The notes beneath the pieces are model-generated. The model saw only the letters and a list, made by a program, of their open reading frames with translations. It was not told the DNA's origin and did not search any database. A program made the translations under genes and the position numbers. From Pyrodictiaceae archaeon (GTDB lineage Archaea; Thermoproteota; Thermoprotei_A; Sulfolobales; Pyrodictiaceae), in the NCBI GenBank assembly GCA_027036135.1, contig JALVSY010000030.1:124001-188000 (forward strand): a DNA stretch of 64,000 nt, read 5' to 3'. Positions 29,133-36,715 of this stretch are shown in pieces. Each line of letters opens with the position of its first letter. The stretch's first letter is position 1.

Positions 29133-29840
29133 TTACTTCTTTAGTATTATCCTCACGTCTACTGCGAGTGCGCCCTTGCCTTTCTCGTAGCTTAGTATCG
29201 GGTTTAGATCCATTTCGTTTATTTCTGGGTTTTCTTTCATTAGGTTTTGCACTGCCATGATTATCTTTATTAGCGAGTCTATGTCTCGTGGAGCTATATT
29301 CCTATACCCTCTAATTATCTTATATGCCTTGACTTCCTTTATCATTTCTTCGGCATCTTGTTCGCTGAAGGGGACTACTCTGAAGCTTACATCCTTGAAA
29401 ACTTCTATGAAGATACCACCCAGGCCGAACATTATTGCTGGGCCGAAGACGGGGTCCCTTATTGCACCGACTACTACTTCTATTGCACCTTTCGGTGCCA
29501 TTTTTTGTACAAGGATTCCTGTTATTCGTGCATCCGGGACGTGTTTTTTCACATTATTTATTATCTCGCTGAAGGCCTTTCGTACTTCGTCGGGGGTCGT
29601 GAGTCCTACTATTACGCCGCCTACATCGCTCTTGTGCACTATGTCTGGGCTAACGATTTTGAGTACTACTGGGTATCCTATTTTCTCCGCTATTTCTACT
29701 GCCTCGTCAGCTGTCTGGGCTAGACCGTATCCGGGGACTGGTACACCGTAGGCCTCTACGAGGGATAGGGCTTCGTGCTCGAGAAGCTTTGTTCTATTCT
29801 CTTGTAGTGCTTTTTCTATAATTTCACGAGGACTAGGCAA
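29133..29840 (-). CDS. acdB: Acetyl-CoA synthetase (ADP-forming) beta subunit
   Basis: The 235-residue ATP-grasp protein reads LLEHEALSLVEAYGVPVPG, GYPVVLKIVSPDIVHKSDVG and VVVGAIRDPVFGPAIMFGLG, and ends near MDLNPILSYEKG. This is the beta subunit of the archaeal ADP-forming acyl-CoA synthetases, which convert acetyl-CoA, ADP and Pi to acetate, CoA and ATP. The alpha subunit is not adjacent. TTG 29840 follows GGAGG by nine bases. Confidence 0.92.
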   Translation of the reverse strand: MPSPREIIEKALQENRTKLLEHEALSLVEAYGVPVPGYGLAQTADEAVEIAEKIGYPVVLKIVSPDIVHKSDVGGVIVGLTTPDEVRKAFSEIINNVKKHVPDARITGILVQKMAPKGAIEVVVGAIRDPVFGPAIMFGLGGIFIEVFKDVSFRVVPFSEQDAEEMIKEVKAYKIIRGYRNIAPRDIDSLIKIIMAVQNLMKENPEINEMDLNPILSYEKGKGALAVDVRIILKK

Positions 29841-29990
29841 AGCTAGGTGCCTCCACTGCTTAGGTCTCGCCAGGTATCACTGGTACTAGGCGTGCTGAAT
29901 TAATTAGGTTTAGCCGGGGAATACATCCGGACAAAAATACTCCCGGAAATTATATAGTGAAAATATATACAGTTATTGAGGAGACCCTCG

Positions 29991-30656
29991 TTACAATCTT
30001 TGTGTCGAATTATCTATATAGAGAAGGAGTTCAATTGTCTTTACCAATACGTAGATATAGCCCAGTGCAGCAATAGAGGCTAGCGCCCATAGCGGCTTAT
30101 TTAGCAATCCGAAGAGGAATACTAGGAATAGTCGCACGTCTCTACTCGCTATCCCAGGTACTCTACCTACTAGGACCGGATGTTTACCGGATATTTTCTC
30201 GCCCACACAATGCACATATGTTACCAATAGATCCCCGCTCATCGCAAGCAACGACAAAGTTGCCACAAGCACTGTAGGTGCGCCTTCGAGTAGAGCTGCT
30301 ATAGAAAGACCAACTATTACTGCTATATCTGCTAGGCGGTCAAGCATTGTGTCGAAAAGTGCTCCGCCTCGGCTCTGTTTATTGAGCGCCCTCGCGATCT
30401 CGCCGTCAACGCCATCGAGGATCGAGCCTAGCTGGACAAGCACGGCACCTAACCATGCTGGCCCTATCGCTAGAAATAAGCCGCCCAAGGCGGTTACTAG
30501 CGCTGAGATTATACTAACTGTGTCTGGGCTAGGCGGGTTATCTAGCCTTACTAATAACTTTGTAATTCTTGTTGACACCTTCCTATTAATATACCTGGAC
30601 ACTATGCCGTCGGTTGACTTTCTTAGCTGCTTATCTACGTAACCACTCAAGGACAT
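29991..30656 (-). CDS. Di-myo-inositol phosphate phosphate synthase-like CDP-alcohol phosphotransferase
   Basis: The 221-residue membrane protein has the CDP-alcohol phosphotransferase motif LDGVDGEIARA...GALFDTMLDRLAD (DG-x2-AR...G-x3-D-x3-D), about residues 79-107, and six predicted membrane helices. Alone it would be a phospholipid head-group enzyme. Its gene overlaps by 26 bases a cytidylyltransferase with inositol-phosphate cytidylyltransferase features, and this pairing is known for di-myo-inositol-phosphate (DIP) synthesis. It would therefore join CDP-inositol with inositol-1-phosphate. The DIP role is inferred from context. Confidence 0.82.
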   Translation of the reverse strand: MSLSGYVDKQLRKSTDGIVSRYINRKVSTRITKLLVRLDNPPSPDTVSIISALVTALGGLFLAIGPAWLGAVLVQLGSILDGVDGEIARALNKQSRGGALFDTMLDRLADIAVIVGLSIAALLEGAPTVLVATLSLLAMSGDLLVTYVHCVGEKISGKHPVLVGRVPGIASRDVRLFLVFLFGLLNKPLWALASIAALGYIYVLVKTIELLLYIDNSTQRL

Positions 30657-31374
30657 GGATTACCACCTCACGTCGCTTGCCTTTTTCTATTTCTTCTATA
30701 TCGGATACCGTGTCTACCTCTGTCCAGGGGAGCGAAGTGAACTCCGCTACGCCTAGTTTGTCCGTCTTCGCTAGGTTATTAGTTATCTCGTTTAGCTTTA
30801 TGACGGGCCTCGATATTAGTGATGTATTAGCTATGGTCCGGAGTATCTTAATTGGGTGAACTAAGTGTACACCGCTATCGATGTGGCTCCAGTACTGAAT
30901 ATTCTTGCCCACGGAGAAGCCTTGGAACCCGTTACTGGTTAGCTTCGTGGCCTCGTCTACCGCTATGAAGCGTGGAAACTTATCACCTGCTATAACATAG
31001 GGAAATGTATTTATTCTATCCATTAGCTTAGATGGTATATAAGCTGAGTAAATATGATCGCTCATGGACACATATGAATACTCTTCAAGAAAGCAGCTAG
31101 TTAAGCCTAGTAATAAGCTGAATCCATTCTCCTTCTCTGGCTTATCGTTTAGAACAATAATCGTTGAGCCCGGCCCAAGGATACTCTGAGATATTAGCTT
31201 TAATTCGTCTGCTATTCCCCGCCTAGTAACAATACATACCTCATCCACACCAAGGCTATGAAGAACAGATAAAGGATACCAGATCAGTGGATACCCGCTT
31301 ATTCTTAGAAGCTGCTTAGGCTTACCGATGCGACGACTAAGCCCAGCTGCGAGCACCAAGGCTCTCCTTATCAA
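30631..31374 (-). CDS. Inositol-1-phosphate cytidylyltransferase-like nucleotidyltransferase
   Basis: The 247-residue sugar-nucleotidyltransferase fold has LVLAAGLSRRIGKPKQLLRI at the N-terminus (GxGxR-like signature plus Lys). It also has EKENGFSLLLG, VSMSDHIYS (metal-binding Asp in the MSDHxYS form typical of inositol-phosphate cytidylyltransferases), PRFIAVDEATK and a C-terminal TEVDTVSDIEEIE. The product CDP-inositol feeds the downstream transferase to make DIP, a heat-stress solute. TTG 31374 is chosen because GGAGGTG lies six bases before it; GTG 31383 is part of that site. Confidence 0.85.
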   Translation of the reverse strand: MIRRALVLAAGLSRRIGKPKQLLRISGYPLIWYPLSVLHSLGVDEVCIVTRRGIADELKLISQSILGPGSTIIVLNDKPEKENGFSLLLGLTSCFLEEYSYVSMSDHIYSAYIPSKLMDRINTFPYVIAGDKFPRFIAVDEATKLTSNGFQGFSVGKNIQYWSHIDSGVHLVHPIKILRTIANTSLISRPVIKLNEITNNLAKTDKLGVAEFTSLPWTEVDTVSDIEEIEKGKRREVVIHVLEWLRR

Positions 31375-31660
31375 CCCTGTCACCTCCGTTAACGAGATAT
31401 AGGGCTACAATCAATGACGCGGAATAATCCCTACCAATACATAATGCATCGCGGTAAGACAATTGCCGGGGATAGGAGGGGTCGCCTTCGCTGGGCTTCA
31501 GCACGAATCGTTATGCCTAGTTCTAAGTGTCGGTGGTTTCGCTCATCCCCTAAAAGCTTACCCTTACTTGATTCAAGCTTATATTGAGGCTTAGCTATAC
31601 CTGTATAGGTTAAGGAACAACTAGTAATTAATCAAGGCTGACTAAAATAGTGTAGGGTTT

Positions 31661-33547
31661 TTATCCAGCTTCGGGCGGTTTAGCCTTTCTTTCTTCGACT
31701 TTTACCGTCTCTCCTCTCTCTAGGCGGAGTCTTGCTGTCCTGGCTAGCTCTCTTATTATGTCTGTCTTTGTTACTACACCAGCTACTCTCCCTTCTTCAT
31801 CTACAACTGGCACTCCATCCACATTGTGCTGCTTCATAAGCTCTATGGCTTTGACAACGTCGTCGCTTGTCTTCACATAGACGTCTCGGAGCGGCACCAT
31901 AGCGTCAAGGACGAGTAGCGGTGTTACCTTCACGTAGCGACCTTTGCGCGCTGCGCCTTTGACTAGCTTTCTTACCCATATTAGGCGGCGGCTCTTGATA
32001 CCGGTTACTGCGTCCTCGTATGCTACAAAGGGCAACCTATTCGCTGATACCACGCCTAGTATCTTTGAGCCATCATAGACCGTTAGTGCATCTAAGTAGA
32101 ATGTTTGCATCTTCTTGACCGCGTGGTATAGGCTATGATGCGGGTGTACTATACCAATGCGGCCCGGCGTCATTATGTTCTCTACTTTTGCCCTACCAGC
32201 CATATGCTGCGCATATGCCTCTACTATATCATCCTTTGTTATGAAGCCTATGGGCTGACCTTTCTCATCCTCAACTATTGCTACCTCAGCTTTTGACTGC
32301 GTCATTAGGAGTGCTACTTTCTCTATGCTGTCATCGGCCTTTACCCGAGGTATATCAGTATCCATCACATAGTCTATGAGGTATCTATCATATACACGCC
32401 TCTTCCAGATGGGGCCTTTTAGGCCAATGGCCCTAAGCATTCCCCACTTGGTTACTACTCCCACTATTTGTCCCTTTTCATCAACTACTAGGAGGTAGTT
32501 GGTTCGGCAGCGGAGCATCATTCTCCGCGCATGCTCTATTGTATCATTTATTGTCACCGCTGGTAACTCGGGACGAGCTATGTTTGCTGCACTTATACCT
32601 GCAAGTGTCTCAACTGGTGGCTTTGCTACTAATACCTGCTGGAGCACTGTCTGGGTTGTGGTATAGGTTACTCTCTCCTCGGGCTTTACCTCTATTGGTA
32701 GTGCAGCTCTCTTAGCTGGTCTTACCCTACCGGGCTTTGCTCCCTCAATATAGGCTCTTGCTACATCGTATATTGTTAGGACGCCTATGAGCTTACCGCT
32801 TTCCTCGTCAATAACGGGTAGTATTGGGAAGTCATTTTCTACCATTATTTTGGCTGCATACTCTATCGGGGTCTCTGGTGTTGCCGCTGGCGCACCGCGC
32901 AGCATTATTGTGCGTACTTTTGCTACTGACTTGAGCCCCCTCTCGCTCTCCCTGTGGAAGAACCACCTACCGGTTGAAACGAATTCTCTGAGCGTTATGA
33001 GGCCTACCGGTATGGGCTCTTCCTTGCTCCTAACAACTACCTTTCCTAGCTTCCCATGATATACTAGGTCGCTCCACACACGGTTAACCCGCTCATCCTG
33101 GTATGTTATGTACTCCTCTATGTCCTCGGTAGTCATTACCTCTGTTACTGTCTCAGCTATTGGCTCGAATCCTGCAGCCATTAACCCCTTAACTATATCG
33201 GCAATACTCACAACGCCTATTACTACAGGGTTGTCTGGCGAATCAAGCACGGGTACAGCATAGACTTTTTCCTCGCGCATCCGCTGTACTACATCCTCTA
33301 TCTCGTCCTCCTTGTAAACAACAGGATAGTCTAAAGCAATATCCTTTGCGCGTAGATGCGAGTAATGGCTAGTTATTTGTATTACTTCCCTCCACGTCAC
33401 ATAGCCCTCATGCTTCATTTCTTTCTCGTTATTCACTATAACCGCTATCGGCTCCTCATTGTCCCTTAGCAACGCCCTAACCACTGTCGCGGGAGTATCA
33501 CCCGTTACCACCACACGGGGCTTCCTAGCAACCTCCCATATCTTCAC
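31661..33547 (-). CDS. Protein with eight CBS domains
   Basis: The 628-residue cytosolic protein is made almost entirely of CBS motifs, about four Bateman pairs. Strand-turn signatures recur: PVLDSPDNPVVIGVVSIADI (about 100), PVIDEESGKLIGVLTIYDV (about 245), VVDEKGQIVGVVTKWGML (about 365), IVEDEKGQPIGFITKDDIVE (about 425) and PVVDEEGRVAGVVTKTDIIR (about 590). A linker rich in Pro/Thr/Val (about 280-325) divides the chain. No enzyme or channel domain is attached. CBS pairs bind adenosyl ligands, so an energy- or SAM-sensing hub is likely. ATG 33547 is supported by homology to a CBS start. Confidence 0.88.
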   Translation of the reverse strand: MKIWEVARKPRVVVTGDTPATVVRALLRDNEEPIAVIVNNEKEMKHEGYVTWREVIQITSHYSHLRAKDIALDYPVVYKEDEIEDVVQRMREEKVYAVPVLDSPDNPVVIGVVSIADIVKGLMAAGFEPIAETVTEVMTTEDIEEYITYQDERVNRVWSDLVYHGKLGKVVVRSKEEPIPVGLITLREFVSTGRWFFHRESERGLKSVAKVRTIMLRGAPAATPETPIEYAAKIMVENDFPILPVIDEESGKLIGVLTIYDVARAYIEGAKPGRVRPAKRAALPIEVKPEERVTYTTTQTVLQQVLVAKPPVETLAGISAANIARPELPAVTINDTIEHARRMMLRCRTNYLLVVDEKGQIVGVVTKWGMLRAIGLKGPIWKRRVYDRYLIDYVMDTDIPRVKADDSIEKVALLMTQSKAEVAIVEDEKGQPIGFITKDDIVEAYAQHMAGRAKVENIMTPGRIGIVHPHHSLYHAVKKMQTFYLDALTVYDGSKILGVVSANRLPFVAYEDAVTGIKSRRLIWVRKLVKGAARKGRYVKVTPLLVLDAMVPLRDVYVKTSDDVVKAIELMKQHNVDGVPVVDEEGRVAGVVTKTDIIRELARTARLRLERGETVKVEERKAKPPEAG

Positions 33548-33637
33548 CTAGCCTTCACCCCCCTTGAAGACATAGCTATGACCAGTATAAAAGAATCCAA
33601 CGCTCAAAAACAACTAAGCACGAATTCCAAGCCTCAT

Positions 33638-35062
33638 CTAGCAATGCACACTCCACTTACTACGAGAGCCTTTCTCACACAGTACCCTTACTAGGCCTGG
33701 AAGCCTAGGCTCGATTCCAAAATCAAGAAGTATCCTAATAGCAGCGTTTAGCCCCGCTACGCCATTTATCTCGCCACCAGGATAACTACTAGCACTACCA
33801 TGATATAGACAAGGTATTGAGGTTCTATAGTCGTTCCATCCAGGGACGGGGCGCTTATCAAACAAATACTTATCAATCATAGGCAAGTGATCTGGATGCC
33901 CCGTGTAATTACGGCAACAAACTACTTGGTTACGCGCATCACGTACATCATAAGTTTTTAAAGCTTTCTCGTTACTGCCCGGAGGAAGAACCTCAAATAC
34001 GTCCTCGGCAAAACCGCTAAACTGTACAAGGTACGTATCCCTCACGGGCTCTATATAGGTATACTCTCCACCATAGCTACTACTCCACTTGACATAAACT
34101 GGGGTCCCACGCCAACCAGGCTCTCGGGGAGGACTAGGCTTCTCCGAGAAGGCATAATCTATTCTCTTCACCCTGCTTCGCAAAGTAGTACTGTTCTTAG
34201 CATCCCCTATGCTACGAATCTCCCATTCCTCCAAGCGCTCATAGCCTCCGATATCTAGGAGCGACGTAATAGGGGCAGCAAAGAGTACTGCACGGCCATG
34301 TATCGTAGTGCCATCAGCTGTCTTTATACCTCGTACAACGCCTTCTTCGAACAAGAATTCCTCAACCCTGGTTCCTAGCAACATACTGGTACCGTTCTCT
34401 CCGAGTCTTTGTCTTAGGATTCTTGAGAAGGATAACATAGAGTATTTAGGCTGGCCCCATACATTATTATTCTGCATATAATATGCAAGCACGAACCCAC
34501 TTGCATCAAGCATTGACGGATATATAAAATAGTCCCAGTAACTTCTAGGCATATAGTCAGATAGGATTTCGCGAGCCGTTTTCGCGACCAGGTATGAGAC
34601 TCTGCATTTATCAAGTATTTGTACTGCTTCTTCCCGACTCGGGGCTATCGGGGTATAGTAGAGGCCATACTCCTTATAACATTTCCAAAATCTTCTAAGG
34701 TCTCTAAACAGATCCGCTATGTCTATGCCGTGTTCCTTGAACTCTGATACAAGCCTAGTTTCATCGCTCCACCAACGAAATACTATCTCGTCGTTCTCGT
34801 TGAGCTCAACCCAATTTGGCTCAGGATAATACATCTCGGGAAGAATTCTGAGCCACTCATTTAATTCTCTAGGGACAAGGCCGATAACATACGCAAACCT
34901 CGACGAGAAGACACCTGCAATGGTACGTGCACCAGCTAATCCACCAAGGGAATAATTTTGATCAACCAATAACACGCGTAGTCCATGCAGAGACAATACA
35001 GTGGAAGCTACGACCCCGTTATGCCCACCTCCTATTACTATCACGTCATAGTTAAAGCCCAT
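33638..35062 (-). CDS. FAD-dependent oxidoreductase, phytoene desaturase-like (COG1233)
   Basis: The 474-residue product has an N-terminal dinucleotide-binding fold DVIVIGGGHNGVVASTVLS, then LLVDQNYSLGGLAG and a mid-protein GVVRGIKTADGTTIHGRAVLF. The C-terminal FAD motif region includes YHGSASSYPGGEINGVAGLN. This matches the COG1233/PYROXD2-type amine-oxidase-like flavoproteins, whose archaeal substrates are mostly unknown; a role in isoprenoid saturation is possible. ATG 35062 is preferred over TTG 35074 because GGGG lies between them. Confidence 0.8.
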   Translation of the reverse strand: MGFNYDVIVIGGGHNGVVASTVLSLHGLRVLLVDQNYSLGGLAGARTIAGVFSSRFAYVIGLVPRELNEWLRILPEMYYPEPNWVELNENDEIVFRWWSDETRLVSEFKEHGIDIADLFRDLRRFWKCYKEYGLYYTPIAPSREEAVQILDKCRVSYLVAKTAREILSDYMPRSYWDYFIYPSMLDASGFVLAYYMQNNNVWGQPKYSMLSFSRILRQRLGENGTSMLLGTRVEEFLFEEGVVRGIKTADGTTIHGRAVLFAAPITSLLDIGGYERLEEWEIRSIGDAKNSTTLRSRVKRIDYAFSEKPSPPREPGWRGTPVYVKWSSSYGGEYTYIEPVRDTYLVQFSGFAEDVFEVLPPGSNEKALKTYDVRDARNQVVCCRNYTGHPDHLPMIDKYLFDKRPVPGWNDYRTSIPCLYHGSASSYPGGEINGVAGLNAAIRILLDFGIEPRLPGLVRVLCEKGSRSKWSVHC

Positions 35063-35132
35063 GTCTAGCCCCAAGGCACCAAGATGTAATAGACAAAAAT
35101 AACACTATACCCAACAGGGAGATGAACGGCCA

Positions 35133-35140
35133 GTATAGTT
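35133..35140 (+). promoter_or_regulatory. TATA-like element of the C/D box sRNA
   Basis: GTATAGTT is centred about 26 bases upstream of the C box, so transcription would begin right at the sRNA 5' end. Confidence 0.35.
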
Positions 35141-35157
35141 GCTGGAGAAACTGGAAT

Positions 35158-35219
35158 AAGATGATGAGGGCCTTTAGGCTCGAGGCTGTGCCGATGAACT
35201 AAGTACCCTCGGCTGAGAC
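35158..35219 (+). ncRNA. C/D box small RNA (2'-O-methylation guide)
   Basis: The segment has the full archaeal C/D layout. C box ATGATGA (35161-35167) is perfect. An 18-base guide follows to D' CTGT (35186-35189), then C' CCGATGA (35191-35197), a 15-base guide (35198-35212) and D box CTGA (35213-35216). The C-to-D length of 56 bases is typical. It lies in a 218-base gap between divergent genes with its own TATA-like element. It would bind L7Ae, Nop5 and fibrillarin; genes for the latter two are at 58807-60818. Targets are not identified. Confidence 0.75.
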
Positions 35220-35235
35220 CCAGGACTTATCCTTA

Positions 35236-35246
35236 ACTTTTTATGA
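35236..35246 (+). promoter_or_regulatory. TATA box of the aminopropyltransferase gene
   Basis: ACTTTTTATGA predicts a transcript start near 35266. The short leader then carries AGGGGTAAGGAT directly before ATG 35281. Confidence 0.45.
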
Positions 35247-35280
35247 GACCGTTATCGGGTTCAGCACTAGGGGTAAGGAT

Positions 35281-36150
35281 ATGAACAATCACGATATTCT
35301 GCTTCTCTATCAGTATTCTGGGCCGCTTGCAACACTTTACTATTTAGACGAGATAATATACCAGACAAGGTCAAAGTATCAACGCATCATAGTTGCTAAG
35401 CTGCGGTACTTCGGCAAGACACTCATACTTGACGATCTCATTCAGAGCACAGAGTTCGACGAGTATATATATCATGAGGCACTTGTACATCCAGCAATGA
35501 CGCTGCATCCAAGTCCTAAGCGCGTCCTAATTCTTGGAGGCGGGGAAGGTGCGACTCTTAGAGAGGTTTTGAAACATAGCACTGTTGAGAAGGCTGTAAT
35601 GGTTGATATCGATGAAGTTGTTGTCGAGGTCTCTAAGAAGTATTTACCGGAGTGGCATCAAGGAGCCTTTGACGATAAACGTGCAGAAGTTGTAATAATG
35701 GATGGATTCGAATATGTTAAGCAAGCGGCTAGCTCTGGAACCAAATTCGATGTAATAATAATGGATTTGACTGATCCCTATGGATCAGAGATAGCCGCTC
35801 ATCTCTATAATACTAATGCATTCAAGCTGCTTAAGTCCGTGCTAGACGAAAACGGTGTCTTAGTGACACAGGCTGGCTGTTCTTCACTGTTCCCCCAGGA
35901 GTTCATTAAAGTGTATCGCGCTGCTAGCCAAGTATTCCATCACGTCTATGAATACGTTGCCTGGGTTCCCTCGTTTGCCTATATGAATAGCTTCATAATT
36001 GCTAGCGATAAACTAGACGCCATTAGCGTAAACGAAAAGACCATTGACAAACGTTTATCAGAAAGAGGCGTTGAAACCAAGTACTTTAACGGGAAACGCT
36101 ATCTGGCCATGTACTGGCTATCTCTACATAACGAGCCAATAAGAGGATAG
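35281..36150 (+). CDS. speE: Spermidine synthase-like polyamine aminopropyltransferase
   Basis: The 289-residue product has the spermidine-synthase pattern: LDDLIQSTEFDEYIYHEALV, ILGGGEGATLREVLKH (SAM-derivative site), MVDIDEVVVEVSKKYLPEWH and catalytic IIMDLTDPYG. The enzyme transfers an aminopropyl group from decarboxylated SAM to a diamine or agmatine. An agmatinase gene at 40369-41295 suggests an agmatine/aminopropylagmatine route to spermidine, as known in hyperthermophilic archaea. Acceptor specificity is inferred only. Confidence 0.9.
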   Translation: MNNHDILLLYQYSGPLATLYYLDEIIYQTRSKYQRIIVAKLRYFGKTLILDDLIQSTEFDEYIYHEALVHPAMTLHPSPKRVLILGGGEGATLREVLKHSTVEKAVMVDIDEVVVEVSKKYLPEWHQGAFDDKRAEVVIMDGFEYVKQAASSGTKFDVIIMDLTDPYGSEIAAHLYNTNAFKLLKSVLDENGVLVTQAGCSSLFPQEFIKVYRAASQVFHHVYEYVAWVPSFAYMNSFIIASDKLDAISVNEKTIDKRLSERGVETKYFNGKRYLAMYWLSLHNEPIRG

Positions 36151-36166
36151 AAAGAAAAGAGACTGG

Positions 36167-36568
36167 CTATGATTTCCTCATAAGTGTTTGTTCAAGGGAT
36201 GCTATTCTCTCACATATATTGATGACATTCTTTACTAGGTCTGGCGGTGTCTGGTAGAGATAGGCTCGTCCGCCTCGCCTTAGTGGATAGGGCCTTCTAA
36301 TCACTAGTGAACGGGCATATAGACTTCTTAGTGCTCTTCTTACTACTTCTGGATTACGGCCTAGGGCAGAGGCAATATCTTTTGCTATGCCTCCGCGCTC
36401 ATGAGATATGAGATAAGCCAGTACTTGTGCTTCTTCCTCGCTTAGCGAGAACACGCACTTCAGTACGCATCTTAGTCTCTGCGGATTAAATTCATATGGA
36501 ATTTGTCGCTGAAATGTTACTCTTCTATAAAATGTATCCGAGAATAAACCAGAATCCACTAAAGGCAC
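36167..36568 (-). CDS. Winged-helix transcriptional regulator (TrmB/MarR-like)
   Basis: The 133-residue product has an N-terminal segment of about 40 residues with a Cys pair (LRCVLKCVF). An HTH follows: LSEEEAQVLAYLISHERGG, IAKDIASALGRNPEVVRRAL and RSLYARSLVIRRPYP, plus a wing with RRGGRAYLYQ. A C-terminal helix may dimerise. The fold resembles small crenarchaeal TrmB/Lrs14-type regulators. The target is unknown. It converges on the aminopropyltransferase gene with a 16-base gap. Confidence 0.78.
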   Translation of the reverse strand: MPLVDSGLFSDTFYRRVTFQRQIPYEFNPQRLRCVLKCVFSLSEEEAQVLAYLISHERGGIAKDIASALGRNPEVVRRALRSLYARSLVIRRPYPLRRGGRAYLYQTPPDLVKNVINICERIASLEQTLMRKS

Positions 36569-36715
36569 CTCCAGTAAAGGGCTCCATATTTTATACTCCT
36601 CATTGTTTCCTAAAAACGGTAACGTGGGCTAAATATTAGAGAGTAGTACCTTATAGTGATTTGTCTAAGCAGTTAGGAAAAGTTCAGCAAAAGAGGATTA
36701 ATTAACACATTTTTG

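Noticed and set aside
29257-29751. Long plus-strand frames opposite acdB
   Set aside because: They are antisense shadows of a conserved ATP-grasp gene.
31485-31552. Possible minus-strand C/D box RNA (GGGATGA to CTGA, about 52 bases)
   Set aside because: The C box has a mismatch in a critical base, no convincing D'/C' pair exists, and the nearest TATA-like sequence is at the wrong distance.
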